Counted from the stretch's first letter, positions 11,422 to 25,200 are shown. The stretch is DNA of 64,000 nt from Ehretia macrophylla (GCA_037974665.1 CM075765.1:63041747-63105746), one strand, 5' to 3'. Numbers and translations are program-made. Notes: generated by a model not told the origin, from the letters alone.

Positions 11422-11898
11422 ATGGATTCTCAGCCAGTGGATTTATCACCGAATTTCTCTTTCCCTCTTTCCGTTAACCAAGAGGAAATATTTCAGGAAT
11501 TGGATGGGGAAGAGCAGCAGCCTATAGAAGGGGATCCAAATACCCCGGACTCCGATTTGTTTGACCTAGATAAAGAGGGGGATAAAATCACCTTTTATGA
11601 AGATGCCATTTACAACCTCGTCCATGAATTAAGGGAAGAGGAAAAAAGGCCACTCGCCGACGAGCCACACCGAATAAACCAAGCGATTGATCGAGTCATG
11701 GAGATTTTGAGTACTCCAGACAAACAAGAAAGTGAGAATCTTGGAGTAATAGCCAAGGAAATACAGGAAAATCGCCAGATGAGTCAGGCATATTTTGATT
11801 TCAATCTATACCTCGAAATAGAGGTAAAAGATTATATTACTAGAATGACTGAAGATGAACTGATAAAAGACGATGATGAGGGGAGTTCTGTTTCATAG
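11422..11898 (+). CDS. Acidic 158-aa mitochondrial-type ORF, unknown function
   Basis: An uninterrupted frame from ATG to TAG (11,896-11,898). The product is rich in Asp/Glu throughout (for example NTPDSDLFDLDKEGDK near residue 40 and TEDELIKDDDEG at the end), with no membrane segment and helix-forming stretches around residues 60-145. I recognise no family. It lies about 0.9 kb after nad1 exon 5 on the same strand and stays open although matR nearby has three stops. That could mean chance, a recent or shorter exposure, or coding constraint in the source mitochondrion. A function in the nucleus is not supported. Confidence 0.4.
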   Translation: MDSQPVDLSPNFSFPLSVNQEEIFQELDGEEQQPIEGDPNTPDSDLFDLDKEGDKITFYEDAIYNLVHELREEEKRPLADEPHRINQAIDRVMEILSTPDKQESENLGVIAKEIQENRQMSQAYFDFNLYLEIEVKDYITRMTEDELIKDDDEGSSVS

Positions 11899-13955
11899 TC
11901 ATAGTCGGATCGCCAAAGTGTTCCCGGAGCGCATGCATACATCCGCAAGTAACCTTAGTGCAACATGACAAATTTCATTGAGAGGAATCAGCAAAGAAAA
12001 GAAAAACGGGTCAACATCTTAATGTGTATTTGAGAGATTATCCTTGGGCTGAGGAGTGTCCACATGAGTTCATTGAGGTGTCTACACAGGAATAAAAACC
12101 TCTTTTATATTCTGTCGAGAGTTCAGATTGCTCCACCTAAGTAGAACGAAAAAGAAGAATTGGAAATTCAAAGGGGAAGCCAGAAGCTTTGCTTCCGGTA
12201 GCTTGCTGACTCTCCTAGTTAGAAGAAGGCTCTTTGGCAAATTCTTTAGATCTGGGTAGAGTCTCGCCCAGTAAAGAGAATTGTAGATTCGTAAGATCAT
12301 GATAAAGTCCCCTTTACTTGATATTATATTAGTAAAGCTAACACGCGCTACAAATAGCATAGCAGCCCGCAGAAAAGGCTCTAGAGCCCCTACTCCTAAG
12401 TTGGAGCAACAAGCAAGGGATTGAGCTTTAGAAAGCTTTTATTAGTATTAGTAAAGGCTGCTATAGACTAATTAATGTGAGCAACAGTGCGAAAGCATTA
12501 ATTGTCTAAACTAATACAATACTAATAAAGAAAGAAATTATTATCGCTTAGCACTTGTGCTAAGGAATGAAACAGCTTGACCATAGGGAAAGAAAAATAT
12601 TAGTATATTCTTTTTAGGCAAGACCTGCGCCTTGCAAGACCAACATCTCTCTCGTTCTCCTGATCCGTCTGAATTTGTATCACACTGAGCAGCCAAGACC
12701 AGGAACATAATCTTCTTTCTGTTCTATACCCATATTCAATTGTTCTAAACCAGTTGTCAATTGAGCTTGTTGCTTGTCTTAAACGACTATCATTTCCTCT
12801 TTTTTCTGCACCAGGATGATCAACTACATATTTTTGGCAAGATGACCTGCATGATGCTTTCAAGCAGTCCCGGCTTCATGATCTCTCTCTAGTTTAGAAC
12901 CAGCCATTTCCCTTCGTCCTGAACCAAGAACAGATTATTTTCGAACCAGGTTTAGAATACTTCCTTCTATGCCTAATGTACCGAAGTCCAAGTGTTGATG
13001 TTAGAAAGATTATTCTTCTCCGAGATCAAGAGATTCATCTGTCTTCTTCTTCTTCCTATTTTGATAATAGTAATAAAGAACATATTGAGCTAACTAAGTA
13101 AACAAGCTAAGCTTCTCCTCTATACGCCGTATATCAATGAGCGAGGGCACTAAACGAGCGATTCAAGCTAGATATCCATGAGAGTGAAAACACGGATGAA
13201 AGCGAGACTAAAATGATTGATGCTTCTGCCCCCCTCCTGGTGAGACCTCCTGATGGGATACTGTACTTTTCGAACTACGATGCTTCAAGACCAGACTCAA
13301 CCAGGTCACTTGATCGAGATAAGTAAGTCGATACAGTAGGGTTCACAGTTCAAACAAATGATTCACAAAGGGGCTCCAGGGGCTTTAAGTTGGGAAGTAC
13401 TGATGTGGGTTCCGAGGCCTGCTTCTGAACTAATACCAGTTTCGCTTTCTAAGCTGGGATCTGTTTCTCGACTTACCTTATTATTAGAGAAAGGGGCAGG
13501 GGTTGGCGTTGTTCTCTAATCTTGATAATTGAGTGAAAAAGTTCCGGTAAGAGCCATCCTACACTATGAAACCATGCTGCATCGGTGTTTTCAAGGCCTT
13601 CCAGGCCTATTAGATTAGGCCAGGTTCGTAGACTGGGTACAGTTGATGGAGAAGCATTGAGCAAGGCAAGGAGTCGAGACAGTGTTAGCTACAATCTCTG
13701 CCCTCTTCATCTCCTAGTCAAGTTGTTCTAGTTGGCCGGCTAGGAACCATGGGAGTGAATCTTTATATAATCACATTGACCTATTAGAAGTAGCCTTTGG
13801 GGAAGCTATACCATCGGTTACAAATGAATGAGGGATGAACGTGCACCAACAAGAGATCTCTTTCTTGTTCCTATACCAGATCAGCCAACAAAGGAATCAA
13901 TGAAGTACGTGATCCCAGATCTGGATATTCAACACCACCTGCCATCTCGCCTTTC
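11899..13955. other. Mitochondrial-type spacer, nothing recognised
   Basis: About 2 kb with only short, unconvincing frames on both strands. A stretch at 12,420-12,545 repeats AT-rich strings such as attagtatt and actaat but forms no clear array. No tRNA, exon or transposon motif was seen. Confidence 0.4.
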
Positions 13956-14480
13956 TGATTATTATTATCAAGAACATTGGCTTCTTCCTCATTTATAGCA
14001 GCATTAACTCGTTGTACTTCATGGTCATCCAGACTAGGAGCAACCAAAAACCTCCCAATCACACGTTGTTCTTGATTTTGAGTTTTGATCTGTTTGTGTG
14101 ACTGGCTTTACACTCTCAGCAGCTTTCGAAGTCTCACCCTGGCCTACAACTGCTTTCTCCTTGGCTCCATTAGGGTTCGTAGTATCATCCTGCAAAGGTT
14201 CTTTGCCTTTATTTAGAACAGGTCTGGCTTTGCATTCATCTAGGCTGTGGCCTCTCATACGACAGAAGGAGCAAGACTTCGGGGGATTCTCGTAAATGAT
14301 TCGTTGTCAGCGCCCAAACTTTCCCATCCCCAGCCAAGATTGGGCATATCCTTCAAGAGATCAACCAATACGCATACTCTAGCAACACTAGGCCTTGTAA
14401 GATTTCTGATTGGGGCGTCCATTGTAAGAACTCAGCCGGAAACTCATTACTATGTAGTACCCGCAGATTTATTACACGAC
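13956..14480 (-). mobile_element. LINE ORF1 fragment: DUF4283 end and CCHC zinc knuckle
   Basis: On the minus strand, sequence from about 14,430 down reads DAPIRNLTRPSVARVCVLVD followed by LLKDMPNLGWGWESLG, which matches the end of the DUF4283 domain in plant LINE ORF1-type proteins. One frame over, at about 14,290-14,235, is a zinc knuckle C-x2-C-x4-H-x4-C (CSFCRMRGHSLDEC), then a Lys/Ser/Thr-rich tail with KSRTTCDWEV. The two parts are separated by a frameshift near 14,290. The strand is the same as the LINE RT fragment at 836-2,110, and the order (ORF1 before ORF2) is right for one element. Confidence 0.72.
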
Positions 14481-17229
14481 GTCATTTGGTCTAGTTTAGT
14501 GATAGAGGTAGGTCAGCTTGATCAGAAGGGGACCGGCTTTTTATGCAACAAAAGCCTTGTGTCGCAGAATGAACCGAGACTCCTTCTATGCCTATTTCCC
14601 TCAGAGATAGACACATTCTTGTACTAATACAAAAAAGGCATATTCGGGGCCAAAAAGATAACTTCTATTTATTGGGACCCTACTAGGGGAGGCCTCACTC
14701 TATTTAGATTTATGCATGACCGTAGGAAGAGCGAACTAGTCTCTTAGACAATTAGTAGGGCACCCTACTCTTTCCTGTAGGAACAATAAATAGTCGACTA
14801 GTCTGTTACACAATCTTATGGTATATCTGGTTTCTTTCCTTTATGCTCGTATCGCTTAACTCCAGCAACATCAACTCATCCCCCGCCCAACTCTTACACA
14901 ATCAGTTGTGGAGGACTCGGATAGGTCCCCCTCTTCTGTATATTCTAAGTAACTTCGAGATAGAGCTAGTATTGGACCACGACCTTTACTTTATTTGACA
15001 AAACTAACCTCACATAGATTTCTTGCAATAAATGGGCCGATACAAGACATTCTTACGCGGGAGATAGCCCAAGAAAGTAGATTTGCACGTGGAAGAAATC
15101 CATATAATATTATGGCATAATCTATGATTCAGATACTCAAAAAAATGACCAGACTATAGAGCACTTATCTCACCTTGAAATAAAGGAAGGTGGGCAGATA
15201 CGGAAATCCTAACAAAACCAAACGCACGCCTACTCTCTTATTTAGAACCAGCAAGTCGCTTTGCTCGGTCGGAGATAGAAGGCTACTTCTCTGCCCTGAG
15301 AGGAGGTATCAGAGACAAAGACTTGAAAAAAGCCTCTCTTTGTCCCACTTTTGAAATCTAGTATAAATCTCCCCATCTCCATGAGTGGAAATGCACTCGA
15401 TCTGTCCATCCTCATACATTATTCTAGTAAGGCAGCGCTTTTAGTATAATGTTTCGGTACATTCTTCCTAGACATGTTTTCGTACCTTAGATGTCCTTCT
15501 GTTCTTACTAGTACTTGATTTGACGTGACAGGCCTTACACTAATGAGTATTCGGCTATAGAGAAGGCCCTATGAAGTAAATAGATAGACTGAGATCTGAT
15601 CAAAGGATGTTTCTCGTTCATGCCACGGAACGAATAGGAAAAAAAATGGCTTACTCATCGACGATGGGGATCGAACCCTTTCCCAAACTATGGATAATAC
15701 GAGACAACCAGCTTACGGTCAAGGGGGAGCGGCATTCTTGGGCTACCCCAGCCTTTTGGATAAGCATACCAGTAGCGGCGTCACAGTCTCTGGCCTCGGT
15801 TCCCATAATCAAACTACCCTTGATCTCAACCCCTATTTTAAAATAAAGACTCTGACTCCGCTGAGAAGAATTCTCGTGCCAACTATTATGTTCAAAGACA
15901 GGCCTCAATGTGACTTTAAAGCGATTATTCTCGATCGAAATTTCCATAGATAGAATAGAAATTAGGCCATCTCCTCAGAGGCAGCTTCGGCTGCGTCTTT
16001 GCCTATTCTCATCTGAGATAGCGTCTCATGACACCCATACCAAAATAAGTCGTTGACCCAACTACGATCAGCACTTCCCGCAGAATGAGAAAAGGGCATC
16101 CCGAATAGTCTTTATTTTAAAATAGGGGTTGGAACTATAAAGAGTAGCATTCGAATTTATGAGTTGGCCCTTAATAGCCCCGCTTCCAGACGGCGTACTC
16201 TCGACTTTACGCATTTATTCCTTCATCTCTTCGGGCGGACTCTTGAGATTTCCTCCCAAACCACGAAAGGCGTTGAAAGATAAGAGCCCTACTTTCTTGA
16301 TCCATCTATGGGGAATCCCCTATTAGGTTAGGCATTGGGGCCCTCCACAGAAAGACACTCAATCTTGTACAAAACTTAAACGTCCCATTATCAGCGTCCC
16401 ATTCTATGCAATTCAATCATTTCCCAAAAGGGAGGACGCTTAGTGACTGGAACAAACAACTTCCCTGGGGGTGAATGCCTCAAAGAGGCGACAAAGTCAA
16501 ATGTCTTATAATCTTCAGCGATTCTTAATATTCCCTCGTGGAACTTTGTTGAGCTTCTGCTGCCTACTCTATCTATTAGCCTCTCATTCTACGCCAAATG
16601 CTATTATAGGGGGACCGATAAACCAGACAAGCTGGCTCGAGAGACCTTAACTTGATAGGGAAGAAGCAGAATAACCCCTCATCTTCGTCTTAACGTCAGA
16701 TAATGCCATAGCAGGGACTCCTACTATCATATCAAGAGAGGGTGGAGAGTGTGAGCCCATCTATTAACATACCTGCTATTTTATTGCCCTACTTCTTTCT
16801 TTTCTGGTAGCGAGAGTGATGCTAAAATACCCTTTACATGTAGACACCTTTATAGACAAATAACGATATCATATGGGGGATACGCCAGGTTCACCATGTT
16901 CTACCACAATTAATAACATGCTAACGAGCGTAATAGCTAAAGAAGAGCATAAGGAATAAGTTTCATACTGAGCATACGAGGCATACCTGTAAGACCTTGG
17001 CTAAGAGGCCTAACATAACATGGCTACTTTTTCTATCCTAGCGTGTCTAACGGTCTAAACAAGCTAAACGGTCCAAACGAAACAGTTTCAAATGCATTTT
17101 GAGTCATATTTTAAGGCATATAAGCCCATGGAGTTGTAATGCCAATTCCCAGCGATCCAGTTAAAGGAGTGGCAGTTGTGGGAATAGCAGTATCTTTTAT
17201 ATTTTCAATAGACCCAGTATCCATATTTG
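14481..17229. other. Mitochondrial-type spacer, nothing recognised
   Basis: About 2.7 kb. A 98-codon minus-strand frame (15,651-15,947) and an overlapping 87-codon plus-strand frame (15,690-15,953) face each other; neither translation shows a familiar domain. A T-arm-like string on the minus strand near 15,665-15,680 (GGGTTCGATCCCC) has no matching 5' half of a tRNA. Confidence 0.4.
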
Positions 17230-19290
17230 TATAAGTTCCAATAGAGAGATTCAAAATAGGACCAGGATCCTCTCAAGTCACCAGCAATCCTCCCGCCACC
17301 ACTCAGAATGCAGTTTACATCACCATCCCAAAGTTCCAAGAGGGTAATCAGGATGACAAGTTGAAGAAAAAAGCCGAAGAAAAGAAGGTAGCCAATCAAC
17401 TAGAGAGCTTAGAAGAAAAGGGCAAAAGCCTACAGGGGATCGACTCTTATGGCAGTACCAGTTTCTCTGACCTATACTTTTTCCTGGATATGAACTGCCC
17501 CACAAGTTCAAAACTCTAGACTTAGACAAATATGATGGAACATGCTGTCCTTTTACCCATTTGAAAGTCTATTGTGGAGAAATGTGTTTATACGGCGATA
17601 ATGAAAGACTACTCATCCAGCAATTCCAAAAAGGTCTGACCGGCCCTGCTCAGAGGTGGTTCGTCCAGTTAGACTACAGTCGGATTCGAACATGGTCTAA
17701 CCTAGCCACTTCCTTCCTGTCACAATACAAGTTCAACACTGAAATGGCACTGGACCGATTCGAGCTCCAACGTATGCAGAAAAAGGGTAGCGAGTCATTC
17801 AGGGCATATGCCCAACGATGGAGGGAACTCGCAGCACAGGTCAAACCCTCGATGGTTGAAAAAGAGATGGTCGGTGCTTTCCTCAACACATTGAAAGATC
17901 CATACTACTCCCACCTTATCGGGCACACTATGTCAAGTTTCGCAGACCTGGTCATAGTAGGTGAGCGAGTGAAAGATGGAGTCAAATCAGGGCACCTGGT
18001 TGACATACACGCATTGCAGTCACTGCTGGAACAATCAGGAATGAGCACTATCTCGAGGAGGGTACAGACCAAAAGAACAGAAACAGGGTCGAAATGAGGA
18101 GATGTTCAGGTCATACGACTGACAGATGTTTCACTTTAAGACACAAGATCCAAGATCTCTGAGAACAACACCTGCTATGCTTTGAACTTGAGAAAGAAAG
18201 TAAGCCCAATGTAATCCAAAATCCCCTCCCGCCGCATGGGAACAGCAACAGTGCAGGACCTTCTAGTAATGAAATCAGCAACAAGAACAGACGACCCATC
18301 TCAGCTTATCACGCCACCTGGAACCAAAGTTCACTTGAGAATTGAAAACATAGAATGATCTCCCTGAAATCAACATGGTTCGCTCAGCAGGCCCCTCAGA
18401 ATCGAAACCATCTTAGCCCACTGGCACAACACAACATCAGCCAGCATTTACACTTACTACTCTTGCCCCTCAAATCAAGAATGGAACACTTCAGCCCGCT
18501 GCAGCCTCTGAATTCCCCATCATCGCCTACTCTTTAGATGGATCACCCATCTATTAAGGGAAGACTAAATCAGGCCACATATGGTGGGACATCTGCGATT
18601 GTGATGATTGTTTCCAAAATGCACAAGAAACTAATCTCAAGCTCAAAGCCGAGAGAGAACGGAAGCCTAAGCCGAGAAAGAATCAAACTTATCAACAAAA
18701 ATGACGAGAACGATATGAAGCAGGAGATCCTGAGGTAGACCTTCTCAGAGACCCATCAGAAAAGTTTGATTATCTTGTCCTTTACACGAGAAGAAACATG
18801 GCGGCTCTAGCTCCACCTCCAATGATACCTCATCCACAGTGGTCTACTGGCCTTCCCACTGGGTCGGGCCCCATGATGCGTCTACTCACAGAAGTGACCA
18901 CAACTGTCAACTATATACCTTGCGAGTCAGTGAAAGAATCACCTCTAGAAAACCTTGACCAAAGCTATCGCATGATCAAAATACAAGAGTATTATCGAGC
19001 AGCAATGCATGAAGCAGAGAAGGGAAAACTATCGGGATATAATAATTTCACATGAGCGCAAAGCTGATAAAGTGGCATCATCTGGTAATAGAGCCCGAAG
19101 TAGGAAAGTTCGATCCATCCCAACTCATTACACCTCCGCGAACTCGTGTTCAGCTAAAGATTAAGGAGGAAGAAGGTTTGCCTAAAATCTCCATGATAAC
19201 CTCAGCAAAGCCGAAGGCAACAAAACCATGGAATGGGTTCCAGTGGACAACATTGTTAAACATGGCCCTTCAACTCCTCACCCGCTGAAA
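17230..19290 (+). mobile_element. Ty3/gypsy retrotransposon gag region, degenerate
   Basis: The open frame 17,561-18,097 is a retrotransposon gag domain: KVYCGEMCLYGDNERLLIQQ, then GLTGPAQRWFVQLD, then ELQRMQKKGSESFRAYAQRW, then WRELAAQVKPSMVEKEM. These are typical of gag in Ty3/gypsy elements of the Tat group. Upstream, in a neighbouring frame, HKFKTLDLDKYDG is the usual lead-in, so there is a frameshift near 17,490-17,520. Downstream, 18,300-19,290 continues as several plus-strand frames, including one with AGDPEVDLLRDPSEKFDYLV across frames near 18,720-18,780. I do not recognise that part. No LTR, protease or reverse transcriptase is visible, so this is an isolated fragment. Confidence 0.82.
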
Positions 19291-22200
19291 ACTAACACTT
19301 GAGACAGATAAAGCGTAGACAAGGCTAGAGATCGATTGAGGACCTCCGCCAGTCTAGCTAATAGATAACTTCTCTCTTCCCGTTATCACCTTTACTTAAG
19401 TGAGGAACCCTTGCGAATAAGGGGTCCGAACGGTACCTCATTCTCTTATAAGAACCCTTCTTCCTTTACTTCACTGAAAGCCTAATAAGGGGGCGGATAA
19501 GACTGAAAGAAGGGTTACATCCGGGGTGTGCTCTCCTATTTTCAATGATGTTAGGCATCCGGGTGCGATCAGGTAATAAAAGTAGTGAGACTCGAGGGCA
19601 ACTATTAGGCTTCTGTTCTAGCAGTACCATCATGGGGCGTAGAATACAACAATTAGGCAAAGCTAGAATCAGGCTATTGGCTAACATCAAGGTATAGAGG
19701 GTGAAGAGGACTAGCAAATAAGTGAATTCTTTTCCCTGTGCTGTGGTCGAGCAAGTTCTGTTTTAACATCCTGCTTGACTGAACTCGTTATTCGTTCAAC
19801 ATCTTCCTATCCCTATGTGGTTGTCAGCGATAAGGCTTATGGATAGCATAAGGATGGGGCTACGCTACGAGACAGCAAAAGGGTTACATCCAAGAGTGAT
19901 CTACGAGAGTTCGTACATAGCCTTATTAATATTCCTATCCCGGTACTCAATAAGGTCTGGGGCATAAGTTGCGTCCAGAGCAGAGGTTGCGAAACTAACA
20001 AGCCTACAAGCCAAAGCAGGGGTAGTGTGTCGAGATAAAAGTAATAAAGAGCTGAGGAATGAAGAACCGCGGGTGGAAGCACTAGGAGAAAGCTAAATAG
20101 TTCAGCGCACAATACAATAAGGCTTATGTTACACAGATGGGGATCCCAATGAGAGGGCTTTACTAATAATAGTAAAAGTAGGGGATCGAGAATACAATAA
20201 TAAGGGTTGTCGTAGAGTAGATCAAGCTCTCATCAGACTTAAGAAGTTGCTCTTACCCTTAGTGGTTCTCAACTATAAGGAAAATTAGTTGATCTGGAGT
20301 TGTCGTAGATAAAGGGGTCATGAATCAATGATTTTTGCTTTTGACTTTCCACGATTGAAGTGGAAAGGGGGCCGCCGATGCACGTCCAAACCAGCAACAA
20401 AGACAAATCTGCAGTTCTAAATAGGAAAGAAAGGAATCCGGTCTCCCCCCTGAGGGTAAGAAAGAAGGTCTCGATTGTAGGGTCTGCAAGATGGTATGGT
20501 TGCAAGCTAGCAAGACAATAAGAGAGAGTTCCCCCTATCAAAGAAGTTTTTTCTCTGGTGCTTTGTTCTCTCCTTAATGTACTTACAGCTCAATGTTGTG
20601 TTGTCTTCCCTAAGTAAGATAAGTAGGACCAAGGAAGCCTATCTCCCCTTTCTCATAATAGTGGTGAATCTCAATCATAGAAACAGAAATGGAACCTGGT
20701 CATTTTTTTTCTATGCCTATTTCTCTGTACAGAAAAGATGAGTTTAGTTACCTTGATGATACCACTTCCAACTCCAAATCCAAATCCAAAACATCTCAAT
20801 ACTGGTACAAGTGTAAAGTTTAGACCCCGGCCAGGTCAAGAAAGTGATTTTATGATATGAGCAAGCCAGAAATGGGAAGTGTAACCATAACCTATTTTGA
20901 AGGCAAAGCAAGTAAAGCCAGCAAGTTCTGACTTCCCTTTTTTATTTTAGATCCTTTGGATGTGGCTAATTTGTCTAGCCCCATCGAAATAGTTGAATTG
21001 AAGTCCTTCCTTATCGATAGGATATTACCTCCTGTATTAGCATATTCTATTCTAGCATGTCTTATTTCCAGTAGTACATAAAACCCCTGAGTCTGTGGAA
21101 GCCAGTGAGGCTAGTGAAGAAGGGTATCCAGTTACAATTACAGTTTTAGTTGCTTCTCTCTTCCCTGTGTTTTGACTAAGGGCCTAAGGAATACGTTTCA
21201 AACCAAGCGTACCTGAACTTATGGGAGACTACGAGTAATAATACTAATAGATATAAGGTGTCTACCAGTACTAGGCCTAGCATATTTTCTATAGTTAGAA
21301 AGTCTTTCATGAATCTTACTAGCAATTATAGTCTTGTTGTGAACCCTCGTAATCGTCTCTGACTCGCTAACAGTAGCAAAGTCCCATTTTAATATGTCTA
21401 GTCTTTCTCCCTGTACTGTAAGTGCTCTTGTAAGGGTGTAAGCGAATGAGCAAATGACCTCTTTTTTAGATAGTTCCTTCCCCTCTAGAGTGCCGCTTCC
21501 TTGACAGGATTCAATCCCACCGGAATCCTCTGAGTCTGTCTGCGGCGGAAGGATATCTAGTTTCAGCAAGGGACAATCCATACAGTGAGTAAACGGGGAA
21601 AGCCAATTTAATCTTGTCCTTCTGCTAAGCCTTTCTATGGCGATCCATTGTATAAGGCTTAGAGGGAGGAAGTGCTATAGATGTGTAAGCAAGTGAAAAA
21701 GCCAATTAGAGATCCATTTAGAGTTAGAATCTCGAATCGAAGCCTTTTTGGTAGTTTAGGCAGGGTCCTTTTGATTGAGTACAAGATGGTAGCAATAATT
21801 TCCACCGCTTCACAAGCTTAGGCAAACAACGACACCAATCCAACTAATAACAAGGGTTCAATTACCAGGCTCACAAGAGTCGAGGACAGAACGAGAGAGG
21901 GACATAATGGGTATAAGAACCTGCCTTGTAGTATCATCACAGAGATAAAGAAAGGCCAGAGACCCCATGGATAGGGAAGGGGTAAATCGGCACACCTACC
22001 CGACCCATCTATGCAAAGCTAGGAGGCAAGGCACGGGACCCACTTTTTTTTAGGGTCGCACAAATTGAGGTAAAATGTCTAGTGGACGAGGGCGAGGAAT
22101 AGATTGCACTCGAAGTCCCTTCATGAATGCGAAGGTTTTCTATCGAATATGAAATTCAAGTACCAGGCGGGGAAGCGAAAGCTGCCACTATGGATACGGT

Positions 22201-25200
22201 AAGGAAGTGAAAGCTCACTTGACCAAAGGAAGAGGAAGCGAAGAGGGGGCTATGGTTTCTCAACGGAGGTTCGAAAGCCAGTTGCACTTCCAAATAGAGT
22301 TCTATATTTAGTCGCGAAAGAGCAAGTGGTTTCTCCTGTTGATTACGTCCCAGGGAATCACTCTTATAGTAGGAGGTTTACTATGTCCCCAACTTCTCTT
22401 TATTAAGAGACTCGGTTGTGTACTATAAAAGAAATGGATTGTACCACAAGCGCTGATCCCAAAGAAAGCAGTTGGTTATTCCTGCATCCATTAGCATGCT
22501 TAATGGTAGCATGGTCTTCTCTTAGTTTTCTCTTGGATTCGGAATGGGAGCTGCACGTTAGCACTTTTGACTTGACTTTCCTACTTTTCTGGCATAAGAG
22601 GTCTTGTCTCCTTACTATCCCGGTCCTCTTTCTTTGCTGTTTTAGCGGAATAAGCAGTCTTGGTGTTTTGGGCCTTGCTCTAATCTGACTGTGCTTTCCT
22701 AGCCAAAGGCTATTCTTGATCTGATTTTGCCAGTAAGAAGGGCATCCAACAGACAGAGTGATGCTTCTGTCATATATTATGACATGATAGTCTATTATTT
22801 CATTTTTTAGGAATACATATAAATGTTTGGCTTAGTGTTTGTATCATAATCATAAGAGGTTGTTTTCTTGCAATTGAATCAAAAAGAACTGTTCTTACCT
22901 CAAAAGGAGTATAGCCAGCCTATCCATCATAACATAATATAGGAAAGTAAGTCATCTCCCTTGTCAACTCCGAACGAATGCTTAGTTAGTCGCGAATGAG
23001 AACTCTTCTTGCTTGTTGGTAGGTAGTTCCATGGTTGGTTAGCTCGAAAACGAGTTCTTACTCTTTGACCTGAGGGGAAGAAAGCTGTGGTTACCTGGGG
23101 CGAGGTTGACCTTCTTTCTGCGGTACGACTATTAGTCTTATTAGAGTCAGTAGCAGGGAATCTCTTCTTCCGCCTATTAGCGGTGTGACTGTAACTTTCT
23201 TCTTGAAAATATAGCTTTCCTTTGGCGGTATCGTATATAATAGAAAGGCTGAATTTAAAAGCGCTCTTTTTATCCAACAACTCAAAATCTCATAAGAAAA
23301 GAAAGCTAATTTGACGCCCAAAAAGTCCCATGCTTTCCTCTGTCCCCAATCGCATAAGCGATGAGGATTTCTTTCATTTTCTACGATGATTCTGCTCCCG
23401 AACCTACAAGTTTATACGCTGAAAAGACAGGAATGAAAGCCTCGAAGCTGAAACACCAGTTTAATACGGAGTTACAGTGGGGCCTAAAAGAAAGAAAGCG
23501 AAATACCGAAAAAGCACTGAAGAGCTAATGAATGAGGAAGCTAATAAGAAGAGTGTAAGACAATTGTCGGATTACTTCCTTAGGTGCTTAGGTATTTCCT
23601 CTCTGTGATAAGACTACTTAAATAAAGGAACTACACGCGTCTGCCTTATTTATGTCTTTCTTGTAGTGTCCGCTTTCATCGTTAAATTGAGTGTCGTGTT
23701 TTTTCTTAATTCATAAGTAAGAGGAGGAGATGCCATCTGGTTAGTTGAGGGCCGGTATACTTGACTCCATTTTCTACCGGCATAAGCTTCAATCTGACTG
23801 AACGAAGAAAGCGTAAACTCGAGTTCTTTCTTTCAGGTTGCTTGTTGTCGGATTGGATCGATCAAAGCTCTCGCCCGGCCAATGTGTGCAGGATCCCGAG
23901 GGTCTAAGATCCCTTCTGACTGAACGTCTAAAAGCAAGAACTCAGGTCTACTATCAGTAGGGCAGGAATCGTGGTTGACTTCCATTTTTTACAACTAGTT
24001 CTTATGTTCCCGAGGTAGAGTGAGACTGTCTTCCAATTTCTTTTCGGTGAGGAGACTGGAACCGCCTAAGATCCAATTGTTTTGACTGCTACAGGAGCAC
24101 GGCGAGGGGCTACAGTGGCAAAACCAGAGAGTTGGTTGGCCTAGTTGGAGCCATAAAACCTCTTGCTAGGCTGGGTAAAACGATAGCCCCTGCAGCGGTT
24201 AAGGCGATAACAAGAGTAGCTGTCGTTGCCAGCGAATATAACTCAAACTTAAACAAAGGGGAAGGAAGATGGACTCCCACGAGATGGAACTAAGATATGC
24301 TCGTAAGCGTACGATTAAGAGATCGGCTAGCTATTGAACTTGTTAATATATCATGTTGTTAGCTCAAAGGTTCTGACGGTGGAGAGCGTTAGAGTATACC
24401 TGGACGGTAAGAACTAAAGGAGATCCCTACTTAATTAAGCCCTTTTCTTTTCGAGAAAAATTGACAGCAAAGCACAGGGCTCAGCACTCAAACTGTATAG
24501 GTTTCCGCATTTAGAGGGACAACTACGACTTATCCATAAGCAAGGGCCTGGCCTGAAACTTACTAAAAAGATACCGCCCCAACCGAATAAGTATACTAGT
24601 AGAGTAGTCTCCTGTAGAGAAAGAAGATTAGATAGGCAAAGGGGAACAAAGCTATTTCTTCTCTAGAATCTTAAGATAAATCTATCTATTATCATTAGCT
24701 CTTTCTGGGAAATACCTATAGATTACAGGTAGGGATGGAACCGAACTAGCTTGGCTAACTAAGGCGAATTTGGATACGATAGTAACTAGCCCTAAGAAGC
24801 TGCTTGAAACTGTCCTAGAATCCCTACTCGCCCATGTCGGGATTCAATCTAAGGCTTGTTCAAAATCCAAATGAATGGATAATACATACATAAAAAATAT
24901 GAAGCATAATCTCCAACTCTTAACCGGTGACATCTTTGCTTGTTCCTGATGCTTCCATAGAGAGAAATGAAACTTTCTTCACTCTCCTTCGTTCCAGGTC
25001 TTATCTTTATTTCCTGCCTCTTTCGCTCCTGGCAACCAATGACCAAGAATCAGGACTGTACTCCTATTGAGTTAATAGGGCTGATAGCCAGTGCAGCTCT
25101 CAAGTAAGAAGGAAAGAAGAAAGGGATCCCTACCCTTGACCAGAAGGCATGTGAGCCCGGGCCCTAGAGTACCTTACCAATTGAAAAGCTTACTATACAA

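Noticed and set aside
15640..15700. T-arm-like sequence on the minus strand
   Set aside because: GGGTTCGATCCCC is present, but the upstream minus-strand sequence does not form D and anticodon arms.
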